Below, in pieces: positions 17,951 to 26,188 of a DNA stretch of 64,000 nucleotides. The DNA comes from Immundisolibacterales bacterium. Lineage in GTDB: Bacteria; Pseudomonadota; Gammaproteobacteria; HK1. Under the pieces are notes generated by a model. That model had not been told where the DNA came from, ran no database searches, and worked only from the letters and a program-made list of their open reading frames with translations. Made by a program: the position numbers and the translations under genes. The first letter of the stretch is position 1, and every line of letters begins with the position of its first letter. The stretch is taken from the NCBI GenBank assembly GCA_026712715.1, contig JAPOPW010000074.1, positions 121,879 to 185,878 of the forward strand. Direction: 5' to 3'.

Positions 17951-18778
17951 GTGGCCGGAGCCGACGCCGTGAACCGCCCGGCGGCAGTCGCGCACCGCGG
18001 GCGACGCGAGCGGTCGCGCACCGCCAACTGGCGCCGGCGCGCGCCCGCGATCGCGGCCGCCGCAGGCATCCTCTTGCTCTGGCAGGCGATCGTCTCCGGG
18101 TTCGGAGTGCCGACGTACATCGCTCCGACCCCGATCCAGGTCCTCCAGGTGTTCGTCGAGCAGGGCGACGTTCTCTGGATCAACTTCTGGCCGACCCTGA
18201 TGGAAGCGGCATCGGGCTTCCTTGTCGGCAACACGGTCGCCGCGGTGCTCGCGGTGTGGTTCGTCCACAGCCAGCTTGCGGAGCGGGCGTTCTATCCCAT
18301 CGCCGTCTTCGTCAACACGATTCCGATCATCGCCGTCGCCCCGATCCTCGTGCTCCTCCTCGGGAACGGCTACGCGCCCAAGATCGTCATCGCGGCCCTC
18401 ATCTGCTTCTTCCCGACCCTGGTCAACATGGTGCGCGGACTGAAGGCGGTGAGCCCGCAGATGGTCGAGCTCATGCGGGTCCTCTCCGCGAGCGGCCGGG
18501 AGGTGCTGTTCAAGGTTCGCCTTCAGAGCTCGCTCCCCTTCCTGTTCGCGGCCCTCAAGATCGCGTCGACCACCTGCGTCATCGGGGCGATCGTCGGAGA
18601 GTGGATCGGCTCCAACTACGGCCTCGGCTCTCTCATCATCGAGGCCACCTACAACTTCCGGGCGCCGCTCCTGTACGCCACCGTGGTCCTGGGGGCGGGA
18701 ATGGCGGTCGCGGCGTTCGCCATCGTCAGCTTCGTCGAACGCCGGGTCCTCAGGTGGAAGCCCCCGGAAGTGTTCTGA
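17951..18778 (+). CDS. ABC transporter permease (SsuC/TauC class)
   Basis: A 275-residue inner membrane permease with about six helices. The binding-protein-dependent transport signature is visible in MRVLSASGREVLFKVRLQSS (EAA loop), which docks to the ATPase. PTYIAPTPIQVLQVF near residue 55 is characteristic of the sulfonate/nitrate/taurine class. Starts with GTG at 17951; a second GTG lies six codons on. Third gene of the importer operon; the FAD oxidoreductase at 18840 follows within 62 bp, so the operon probably continues into the catabolic genes. Confidence 0.93.
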   Translation: MAGADAVNRPAAVAHRGRRERSRTANWRRRAPAIAAAAGILLLWQAIVSGFGVPTYIAPTPIQVLQVFVEQGDVLWINFWPTLMEAASGFLVGNTVAAVLAVWFVHSQLAERAFYPIAVFVNTIPIIAVAPILVLLLGNGYAPKIVIAALICFFPTLVNMVRGLKAVSPQMVELMRVLSASGREVLFKVRLQSSLPFLFAALKIASTTCVIGAIVGEWIGSNYGLGSLIIEATYNFRAPLLYATVVLGAGMAVAAFAIVSFVERRVLRWKPPEVF

Positions 18779-18839
18779 CCGCGGCCCCGATGCTCGCGAA
18801 AGGCGCGCGAGACGCGCGGAACCACGAGGAGATACACCC

Positions 18840-20219
18840 ATGCAGACCGAGAGTTCGAACCCGTCCACCTTGACACGGCCCGAGGCCCGGGTGCCGGTGG
18901 TCGCAAGGTCGGACGTCCTCGTGGTGGGCGGCGGGCCGGCCGGCATCGCGGCCGCCGTGTCGGCCGCCCGAAACGGGGCGAGCGTGACCCTGGTCGAGCG
19001 CTACCCCTACCTCGGAGGCCTCGCCTCGGGCGGGATGGTCCTGGTGCTCGACGACATGCACAACGACACCGAGATCTCGGTGCGCGGCCTCGCGATGGAG
19101 GTCCTGGAGCGCATGCACCGCCGCGGGCTGTGCGTGTACCCGCCCGAGGCGGACCGCGACCCCGCGGTGCGCGCCACCGAAGCGATGTGGCGCAAGTGGT
19201 CGCGCTGGGGAGTCTTCGACTTCCACACCCATACGAAACCCCACCCGGTCATCTTCGCCGCCGCCTTCGACCCGGACGGCTTCAAGCACGCCGCCCTCGA
19301 GATGGTCGCGGAGGCGGGGGTCGAGCTCCGCCTCCATAGCTGGTTCCAGTCGACCCTCGTCGAGGACGGGCGCGCGGCCGGGGTCATCGTCGAGACCAAG
19401 GAGGGGGCGCAGGCGATTCGCGGTGACGTCCTCATCGACGCGACCGGGGACCTCGACGTCGCCGCGAGCGCGGGCGCCGCGTTCGAGGAGGGCGCCTACA
19501 TCGTCACCACCGTGTCGCGGATCGGCGGGGTGGACACCGAAGCGGCCGAGCGCTTCCAGTTCGAGGAGCCGGAACAGTTCGCGGTAGTCGATCGGCAGGC
19601 CAAGCGCATCATCGGCGGCTGCTGGCAGTACTGGTGGCTGAAGACCCCGCTCCCCGGCGTCGTCTGGTGCAACTGCCCGCACATGACCGGCTTCGACGGG
19701 ATGAAGGTGGCGGACCTGACCGCAGCGGAGTTCGAGGGACGGCGCCGGATGCGCGAACTCCTCGACTTCGCCCGCGAGAACGTGCCGGGCTTCGAGCGGG
19801 CATACGTCGTCGACTTCGCTCCCCAGACCGGGGTGCGCCAGACCCGGTTGCTGAAGGGCGAGTACGTGGTCACCAAGGAGGATGTCATGGACCGCGTCCA
19901 CTTCGCGGACTCGGTGTGCCGCGGGCGCGACTACTACACCCCTTACCGGGCCCTCCTCCCGGTCGGCGTCGAGCAGTTGCTGGTGGCCGGCCGTCACTAC
20001 TCCGCGACCCGATCGGCGCAGAAGGTGAGCCGCGAGATCCCCCCCTGCATGGCGATGGGCGAGGCGGCCGGGATCGCGGGCGCGCTCGCCCTCGACGCCG
20101 GCACCGCCGTCCGGGACGTGGACGTCGGACGCATCCAGCGGCAGATGCGCGCCCAGGGGGCGGACCCCGGCGACCGTCCGGCCGCCAACGCGCGGACCGC
20201 CGCGCCGGTGGCGGCATGA
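18840..20219 (+). CDS. FAD-dependent oxidoreductase (FAD_oxidored family)
   Basis: A 459-residue flavoprotein. The dinucleotide-binding motif VLVVGGGPAGIAAAVSAARN is at about residues 23-42, followed by VTLVERYPYLGGLASGGMV, which in this family (PF12831) contacts FAD. DVLIDATGDLDVAASAG near 200 is the second FAD motif, and a C-terminal segment GRHYSATRSAQKV closes the fold. Substrate unknown; relatives act in catabolic clusters oxidising carboxylates or other small molecules. Its stop codon overlaps the start of the CoA transferase (ATGA), so the two are translationally coupled. An AGGAGATAC ribosome site precedes the ATG. Confidence 0.88.
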   Translation: MQTESSNPSTLTRPEARVPVVARSDVLVVGGGPAGIAAAVSAARNGASVTLVERYPYLGGLASGGMVLVLDDMHNDTEISVRGLAMEVLERMHRRGLCVYPPEADRDPAVRATEAMWRKWSRWGVFDFHTHTKPHPVIFAAAFDPDGFKHAALEMVAEAGVELRLHSWFQSTLVEDGRAAGVIVETKEGAQAIRGDVLIDATGDLDVAASAGAAFEEGAYIVTTVSRIGGVDTEAAERFQFEEPEQFAVVDRQAKRIIGGCWQYWWLKTPLPGVVWCNCPHMTGFDGMKVADLTAAEFEGRRRMRELLDFARENVPGFERAYVVDFAPQTGVRQTRLLKGEYVVTKEDVMDRVHFADSVCRGRDYYTPYRALLPVGVEQLLVAGRHYSATRSAQKVSREIPPCMAMGEAAGIAGALALDAGTAVRDVDVGRIQRQMRAQGADPGDRPAANARTAAPVAA

Positions 20220-21412
20220 TGAGCGCGGGACCCGCGAACGCCGGAGCGGCCGCCCTCCCTCTCGACGGGGTGAGGGTCATCGACTTCACCCAGGTGATGA
20301 TGGGGCCGTGCTGCACCCAGATGCTCGGCGACTACGGCGCGGACGTCATCAAGATCGAGCGGGCCGGCATGGGCGACCTCTCGCGGTGGAGCGTCGGCGA
20401 GGACCCGGACGGCGGGAACAACCCGGTATTCGCGAGCCTCAACCGCAACAAGCGAAGCCTCGCCCTCGACCTCCGGTCGGAGGCGGACCGGAACGTCGTG
20501 CGGCGGCTCGTCGAGACGGCCGACGTGGTGGTCAACAACTTCCGCCCCGGGGTCATGGAGCGGTTGGGCTTCGGCTACGAGGAGCTGCGGGACATCAACC
20601 CCCGCATCATCTGGGCGATGGGAAGCGGCTACGGGCGCGACGGGCCGTACGTGCGCAAGGGAAAGGGCGGTCAGGACGTTCTCGCCCAGGCGATGACCGG
20701 GGCGATGCACCGTCGCTCCGGGCCGGAGATCCCCCTCTCCGTCTATCCCACCGCGCTCGCGGACTACGCGGCCGGCATGCATCTCGTGCAGGGAATCCTG
20801 TTCGCGCTCCTGCAGCGCGAACGGACCGGGGAGGGCCAGCAGATCTCGGTATCCCTCTACAACTCCATGCTCGCGATGCAGATGCAGGAGGCGGCGATGC
20901 ACCTCATGCGCGGGCGCGAGCTCAATTGGGCGGCGTACCCCCTTTCCGGCGTCTTCAAGACCACGGACGGGGCGATCGTGATGGTGGGGGCGTTCAAGGA
21001 GAACCCGCTCCGCGAAATTTGCCGCGCGCTCGATCTCGACGACCTGTCGGAAATTCCGAAGTACGCGGACCACGACCGGCAGACGGCGCACCGCTCGGAG
21101 CTGCAGGCGATCTTCCGCGAGAGGTTCGCGTCCGGCACGACCGACCATTGGGTGGAGCGCCTCGAGGCCGTCGACATCCTCTGCGCGCCGGTCCTGTCGC
21201 TCGAAGAGGCGCTCGCGGACCCCCAGACCGCGTTCAACCGGATGGTCGTCGAGTCGGAGCCGACCGCGGCGGGACCGGTCCGTCTCGTCGGATCGCCGAT
21301 CGAGATGTCGGCCGCCGCCTTCGCGATCCGCCATCCGCCCCCGCGGCTCGACGAGCATCGCGACGAGGTGCTGGCGGAGCTCGATGGGGTGCGCGAGGAG
21401 CCGGCCGCATGA
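20216..21412 (+). CDS. Class III CoA transferase (CaiB/BaiF family)
   Basis: A 398-residue family III CoA transferase, which moves CoA between carboxylates in the cytoplasm. GVRVIDFTQVMMGPCCTQML then GDYGADVIKIERAGMGD is the N-terminal signature; the catalytic Asp expected for the acyl-anhydride step is in the SVYPTALADYAAG region. ATG at 20216 overlaps the preceding stop by 4 nt. With the oxalyl-CoA decarboxylase-like gene at 13437 this could be a formyl-CoA:oxalate CoA transferase or a 2-hydroxyacid-activating enzyme; the family is too broad to choose by eye. The enoyl-CoA hydratase start overlaps its own stop by 4 nt. Confidence 0.93.
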   Translation: MMSAGPANAGAAALPLDGVRVIDFTQVMMGPCCTQMLGDYGADVIKIERAGMGDLSRWSVGEDPDGGNNPVFASLNRNKRSLALDLRSEADRNVVRRLVETADVVVNNFRPGVMERLGFGYEELRDINPRIIWAMGSGYGRDGPYVRKGKGGQDVLAQAMTGAMHRRSGPEIPLSVYPTALADYAAGMHLVQGILFALLQRERTGEGQQISVSLYNSMLAMQMQEAAMHLMRGRELNWAAYPLSGVFKTTDGAIVMVGAFKENPLREICRALDLDDLSEIPKYADHDRQTAHRSELQAIFRERFASGTTDHWVERLEAVDILCAPVLSLEEALADPQTAFNRMVVESEPTAAGPVRLVGSPIEMSAAAFAIRHPPPRLDEHRDEVLAELDGVREEPAA

Positions 21413-22203
21413 GCGCCGCGCCCGCAGGCGGCGCCGGAGGGGTCCGCTTCGACTGCGCGGGCGGGGTCGCGCGCGTGACCCTCGACCGTCCCGAACGCCT
21501 GAACGCGGTCGACTCGGCGACGGAAGCGGCCCTCGGCGCGATCTGGGATGCCATCGAGCGGGACCCGGGCATCCGCTGCGTCGTGCTGACCGGGAACGGG
21601 CGCGCATTCTGCGCAGGCGCCGATCTCAAGGAGGACGGCCCGGGCGGGCTCGCCTACTGGGCGCGCTCCGGGCGCCACGGCTTCGGGGGGATCGCGCTCG
21701 CGGGCCGGGTCTCGGTTCCGATCGTGGGGCGAATCAACGGCATCGCCCTCGGCGGCGGCTTCGAGATGGCGCTCGGCTGCGACATCCTCGTGGCCGCGGA
21801 GTCGGCCTCCTTCGGCCTGCCCGAGCCCCGGGTCGGCCGACTGCCCCTCGACGCCGCGGTCACCCTGCCGCGCCGGCTGCCCCGGGCACTCGCGATGGGC
21901 ATCCTCCTCACCGGACGGCGCATCGGGGCCGGGGAGGCACTCGCGGCCGGCCTCGTCAACGAGGTCGTGCCGGACGCGGAGCTCGACCGGGCCGTCGACG
22001 CGTGGGTCGCCGACATCCTCGCCTGCGCACCGTTGAGCCTGCGCGCGATCAAGCGGTCCGTCGCAGAGACCGGGCACCTCCCGGAGCGGGCCGCACGCAC
22101 CGCGTGCCTGCCGAGCCTCGTCGCCGCGCTCGAGAGCGACGACGCGGACGAAGGGGTCGCCGCCTTCCGGGAGAAGCGGGCGCCGGTCTGGAAGGGACGC
22201 TGA
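21409..22203 (+). CDS. Enoyl-CoA hydratase/isomerase family protein
   Basis: A 264-residue crotonase-fold enzyme acting on an acyl-CoA. ARVTLDRPERLNAVDSATEA, then VLTGNGRAFCAGADLKE (first oxyanion-hole peptide) and GRINGIALGGGFEMALGCDI (second) are plain. Of the two usual catalytic glutamates, the second position lies in LPEPRVGRLP where family members often have PEV.LG; the first is not obvious, so hydration is less certain than isomerisation or hydrolysis. It starts at an ATGA overlap with the CoA transferase, so the pair is co-translated. Confidence 0.92.
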   Translation: MSAAPAGGAGGVRFDCAGGVARVTLDRPERLNAVDSATEAALGAIWDAIERDPGIRCVVLTGNGRAFCAGADLKEDGPGGLAYWARSGRHGFGGIALAGRVSVPIVGRINGIALGGGFEMALGCDILVAAESASFGLPEPRVGRLPLDAAVTLPRRLPRALAMGILLTGRRIGAGEALAAGLVNEVVPDAELDRAVDAWVADILACAPLSLRAIKRSVAETGHLPERAARTACLPSLVAALESDDADEGVAAFREKRAPVWKGR

Positions 22204-22321
22204 CGGTGCCGGCCGCGGACGGGCCGATCGCGAGCGCCGGCCACCGGCAAGGCAGCCACCGTGGCCAATTCCTCCTTCGTCCTCCCGGGCCGAGGATGGA
22301 CCCGAACCAGGGCAAGTCCCC

Positions 22322-22654
22322 ATGACCTACGTCATCAACGAAGCGTGCATCGACGTCAAGGACGGCGACTGTACCAACGTCTGCCCCGTGGACTGCATCT
22401 ACGAGGGCGGCCGGATGTTCTACATCCAGCCCGACGAGTGCGTGAACTGCGCCGTCTGCGTCTCGGTGTGCCCGGTCGAAGCGATCTTCGCCGAAGAGGA
22501 CCTGCCGCCCGCGTCCACTCCGTTCACGGCCGTCAACGCGGAGTTCTTCGAGGACGGCGTCACCGGGTGGGGCAGCCCCGGCGGCTTCGAACCCGCGTTC
22601 CGCACCGGGAAGGACCATCCGGTGGTCGCGGCCTGGAAATCGGGCGCCGAATAG
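22322..22654 (+). CDS. 7Fe (3Fe-4S/4Fe-4S) ferredoxin, FdxA type
   Basis: A 110-residue electron carrier. Cysteines 9, 17, 21 and 25 and then 40, 43, 46 and 50 give the pattern of FdxA-type ferredoxins: one [3Fe-4S] and one [4Fe-4S] cluster (CTNVCPVDCIYEGGRMFYI, then CVNCAVCVSVCPVEAI). The C-terminal tail of about 55 residues is normal for this class. It follows the enoyl-CoA hydratase by 118 bp and could carry electrons from or to the FAD oxidoreductase at 18840, though no ferredoxin-dependent enzyme is certain here. Confidence 0.93.
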   Translation: MTYVINEACIDVKDGDCTNVCPVDCIYEGGRMFYIQPDECVNCAVCVSVCPVEAIFAEEDLPPASTPFTAVNAEFFEDGVTGWGSPGGFEPAFRTGKDHPVVAAWKSGAE

Positions 22655-22670
22655 CCCGGGGCCGGATGCC

Positions 22671-23591
22671 ATGCACGCCGCGGTCCTTCGCTACTTCGAG
22701 GCGGTCGCCGCGGACGGCTCGATCCGGCGGGCCTCCGAACGGCTCAGCGTGTCGGCTTCGGCCGTCAACCGCCAGATCCTCAAGCTCGAGGACTACTTCG
22801 GAACTCCCCTCTTCGAGCGAAGACCGGACGGGATGCGGCTGACCGACTGCGGCCGCCTCGTCCTCGACCACTTCCGTGCGACCCTGCAGGACTTCGCCCG
22901 CCTCAAGAGCGAGATCGACGAGCGGCGCGGGATCATCAGCGGCACGGTCACCATCCTGACCCTCGACAGCCTCACGGTCCACTTCCTGCCCGAAGTGCTC
23001 TCGCCGTTCATTTCCGAGCACCCGGCCGTGGAGGTACGGGTGATCGCGGGCGATCCGAAAACCACCACCCACGCGATCACCCAGGGCAGCGCGGACCTCG
23101 GCCTCGCCTTCCATTCACCGCACACCCGCGGGGTCCGGGTGCTCGGCGAGGTCCCATGCGCCATGCACGCCATCATGACTCCCGATCACGAGCTTGCCGC
23201 CCGCGCCACCGTGACCCTCGAGGAATGCGGCGCCCATCCCCTCATCTACCAGGAGAGCTCGAGCTCCATGGACGCCTTCTTCGGCGACGAGATGGAGGCG
23301 TTCAAGCGCGCCCACCAGCCGGTGCTGACCTCCAACACCCTCGCCCTCATGAAGCGGCTGCTCCTGCGGGGGGCCGGCATCGCCTTCTACACGCGCCTCG
23401 GCTTCGTCGAGGAGCTTGCCGCCGGCCGGTTGGTGGCGGTGCCAATCGAGGACGAACGGCTGACCCGCCTCCGCCTCTCCCTCATCACCTCGTCGGAACG
23501 ATCGCCGACGGTCGCGGGGCGGGCGATGGCCGAGCACCTCGCGGCGGCCCTCGCCCGCTTCGCGGCCGACTTCGAGACGCAGACCGCATGA
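22671..23591 (+). CDS. LysR-family transcriptional regulator
   Basis: A 306-residue LysR regulator. Residues 1-60 form the winged helix-turn-helix: YFEAVAADGSIRRASERLSV then SASAVNRQILKLEDYFGTPLF. The remainder is the two-lobed co-inducer domain (ISGTVTILTLDSLTVHFLPE onward). It lies 17 bp after the ferredoxin gene and its stop overlaps the amidohydrolase ATG by 4 nt. Unlike many LysR genes it is in line with its presumed targets rather than divergent. Its co-inducer is unknown. Confidence 0.93.
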   Translation: MHAAVLRYFEAVAADGSIRRASERLSVSASAVNRQILKLEDYFGTPLFERRPDGMRLTDCGRLVLDHFRATLQDFARLKSEIDERRGIISGTVTILTLDSLTVHFLPEVLSPFISEHPAVEVRVIAGDPKTTTHAITQGSADLGLAFHSPHTRGVRVLGEVPCAMHAIMTPDHELAARATVTLEECGAHPLIYQESSSSMDAFFGDEMEAFKRAHQPVLTSNTLALMKRLLLRGAGIAFYTRLGFVEELAAGRLVAVPIEDERLTRLRLSLITSSERSPTVAGRAMAEHLAAALARFAADFETQTA

Positions 23592-25075
23592 GTGCCCGGA
23601 CCCTTTCGTTCCGGCGACTGCTCGCCGCGCCGGGGCGCGAGGCGGCGGTCCGCGATGCGGTGGTCGAGGTGCAGGGCGGCCGGGTCCGGTCGGTCGCAGG
23701 GGGGGCGGCCGGGGCGGACACCGGCGCGGCCGAAGACCTCCTCGCCATGCCGGCGATGGTCAATGCCCACGACCATGGCTACGGGCTTCGGCCCCTCGCT
23801 CTCGGCGGAGCGGACGACGCTCTCGAGTGCTGGATCGCCTCACTCACCGGCCGGCCGTCGATCGACGCCGAGCTCGAGGCGGCCGTCGCCTTCGGCCGGA
23901 TGGCGCTCTCGGGCATCGGCGCGACCGTGCACTGCCACAACTCGCTCGCGGCGGAGCGGCTCGCCGACGAGGCCGCCGGGGGCGCCCGGGCCGCGGCGGA
24001 CGTGGGCCTCCGGGTCGCCTTCTCGTGCCCGATCCTCGACCGCAACGCCTTCGCCTACGGCGACCAGCGCGCGCTGCTGCCCGACCTCGATCCGGTGGAC
24101 CGGACCCGCCTCACCGCGGCCATGGCCCGTACCGGTCCGGCCAGCCATCTGGTGGATCAGGTCGAGGGCATCGCGGCCGCGTTCGAGAGCGAGCGCTTTC
24201 GGGTGCAGTACGGCCCGATCGGTCCGCAGTGGTGCGAGGACGCGACCCTCGAGCGCATCGCCCGCGCCTCGGCCGACCACGATCGCCGCATCCACATGCA
24301 CCTCCTCGAATCGCCGCGGCAACGCGAGTGGCTCGACTTCGCCTACCCGAGGGGCATCGTCCGGCATCTCGACGACATCGGGTTCCTCTCCCCGCGCCTC
24401 ACCGTCGCTCATGGGGTGCAGCTCACCGAGGCCGAGTGCGCGCTGCTCGCGGAGCGCGAGGTGACGGTGGCGGTCAACACCTCCTCGAACCTTCGGCTTC
24501 GTTCGGGAGTCGCCCCGGTCGCGCGCTTCATCGAGCACGGCCTTCGATTCGGACTCGGGCTCGACGGCGGTGCCCACGACGACGACCAGGACTACTTCCG
24601 CGATCTTCGTCTCGCGTGGCGACTCCACAACGGGACCGGACTCGCGCCGGCCTTCCCGCCGGCCCGACTCTTCGATGCCGCCCTCCGGGACGGCGCCCGG
24701 GTCATCGACGGGGCGCAGGACTACGGCACGATCCGAGCCGGCGCGCGCGCCGACCTCGTGGCCCTCGACTACGCGGCGATGGGCGCCGACCTCCTGGTGG
24801 ATAACAACGACGAAATGGATGTGCTCCTCACCCGAGCCACCGCGGAAGACATCCGGCACCTGATCGTCGACGGACGCGACGTGGTTCGGGACGGACGCCT
24901 CGCGAGCCTCGATCTCGGCGAGATGGAAGCCGAGCTCATGGCGCGCGCCCGAAGCGAAGCCCCGATCCCGCCCGAGCAGCCGGCCCGCGACCGCCGCCGT
25001 CGCGAGGCCGTGCGCCGCTACTACGCCGCGAACCGCCACCTGAGCAAGTACTCCGGCCCGCGTGGCGGGAAGTGA
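23588..25075 (+). CDS. Amidohydrolase-superfamily (chlorohydrolase/deaminase-like) protein
   Basis: A 495-residue metal-dependent hydrolase. The metal-binding HxH is H61-D-H63 in MVNAHDHGYG; a third His lies in RIHMHLLES, a fourth in LTVAHGVQL, and the catalytic Asp in GLGLDGGAHDDDQD, the order seen in cytosine deaminase, TrzN/AtzA and guanine deaminase relatives. The C-terminal strand ADLVALDYAAMG is the usual composite barrel return. Substrate unknown; deamination of a ring or hydrolysis of an amide are both possible. Its ATG overlaps the LysR stop (ATGA), so regulator and enzyme are coupled. Confidence 0.9.
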   Translation: MSARTLSFRRLLAAPGREAAVRDAVVEVQGGRVRSVAGGAAGADTGAAEDLLAMPAMVNAHDHGYGLRPLALGGADDALECWIASLTGRPSIDAELEAAVAFGRMALSGIGATVHCHNSLAAERLADEAAGGARAAADVGLRVAFSCPILDRNAFAYGDQRALLPDLDPVDRTRLTAAMARTGPASHLVDQVEGIAAAFESERFRVQYGPIGPQWCEDATLERIARASADHDRRIHMHLLESPRQREWLDFAYPRGIVRHLDDIGFLSPRLTVAHGVQLTEAECALLAEREVTVAVNTSSNLRLRSGVAPVARFIEHGLRFGLGLDGGAHDDDQDYFRDLRLAWRLHNGTGLAPAFPPARLFDAALRDGARVIDGAQDYGTIRAGARADLVALDYAAMGADLLVDNNDEMDVLLTRATAEDIRHLIVDGRDVVRDGRLASLDLGEMEAELMARARSEAPIPPEQPARDRRRREAVRRYYAANRHLSKYSGPRGGK

Positions 25076-25141
25076 GATGGAGCCGGAGCACCGGTAGCAC
25101 GCCGCAGAGACCTCGCGACGGCACGACTTCGTTCTGCCCTT

Positions 25142-26050
25142 TCACCGCCGGTGCCAGGGCTCGTCGAGGGGCTTCGCGCCGTTGAGCTCGCCGTAGCCGC
25201 CTCCGAACGTGCCGCCCGGGTCCGGGCCGAAGTAGCGCGGATCGAGCGGGTCCGCCGCCGGCTGGTAGCGGACGTCGCACGAGAGCCGCACCCGCCCGCC
25301 GGGCGAATGGTTGTCGAGCGCCCCGTGCATCGTGAACATGTCGAATACCAGGAGGTCGCCGGCCGCGAAATCGGCGGTCAGCAGGCGGCAGCCGCGCTCG
25401 CGTGCGAACGCGACCGGGTCGTGCGAAACCTCCGCCTTGCGGGTGTCGTCGAGCTCGATGTCGAAGCCGTCGAGGTGCCCCAGGATGTCGTCGAAGCGTC
25501 GCGACCCCTCCACGACCATGAGCGGCCCCTCGGTCACCGGAACCGGCCCGATGGGGACCCACACGGTGTACATCCGCGGGGTCGCGCGGGTGAAGAACGG
25601 GAAGTCGTAGTGAAGGCCGGTCGCGCTCCCGGGGGCGCCCGCGCGAAGGAAGAGGTAGTCCATGCCGCACGCCGGCTCGCCCCACACCGCCTCCATGACC
25701 CGGCCGAGGCGAGGGCCGTTGGTCACCTGGCGGAGCACCGGCATGTCCACCACCGATTTCCAGAACCGGCCGAGGTCGCCGGCCAGCTCCCGCCGCCGGC
25801 TCTTGCCGGTCGCGATGCCGGCGCGGGCCGGCGCCTCGATCTCCCCCACTTCCCGCAGCCGCTCGAACACCGCCGCGCGGGCCGCCATGACCTCGCCCTC
25901 GTCGAGCACGCCGCGCAGCAGCGCGTGGCCGTCGGCGGCGAGGCGCTCCCGGAGCCGCTCCGGGGCCGCGAGCAGTGCCGACACGTCCGCGAGCTCGCCG
26001 AGCATCCCGGCCGGCACGTTGCGCCCGAAGGCGCGGCACGCACCGTTCAC
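25142..26050 (-). CDS. Phytanoyl-CoA dioxygenase (PhyH) family protein
   Basis: A 302-residue Fe(II)/2-oxoglutarate-dependent oxygenase. The iron ligands are His147 and Asp149 (GLHYDFPF) and the distal His242 (TMHGALDN); an Arg in GGRVRLS a dozen residues later would bind 2-oxoglutarate. ALLRGVLDEGEVMAARAAVF near residue 45 is the usual N-terminal helix. Members hydroxylate many small molecules and secondary metabolites, so the substrate cannot be named. Faces the catabolic block tail to tail and is followed on the same strand by nothing coding until the end of the amidohydrolase; the sulfatase lies upstream on the same strand. Confidence 0.92.
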   Translation of the reverse strand: MNGACRAFGRNVPAGMLGELADVSALLAAPERLRERLAADGHALLRGVLDEGEVMAARAAVFERLREVGEIEAPARAGIATGKSRRRELAGDLGRFWKSVVDMPVLRQVTNGPRLGRVMEAVWGEPACGMDYLFLRAGAPGSATGLHYDFPFFTRATPRMYTVWVPIGPVPVTEGPLMVVEGSRRFDDILGHLDGFDIELDDTRKAEVSHDPVAFARERGCRLLTADFAAGDLLVFDMFTMHGALDNHSPGGRVRLSCDVRYQPAADPLDPRYFGPDPGGTFGGGYGELNGAKPLDEPWHRR

Positions 26051-26188
26051 CGGAGCGACCCCGCGTCTCGCGATGCCTCGCGGCCTTCCTCCCCATGACG
26101 AAGCGCCATCTTGCTACCCTCGACCCGCGTTCCTACCCGCCCGAGTACCGTGCACGTGACCGGCCGCGAAACGCCACGCCCGGCCGGA

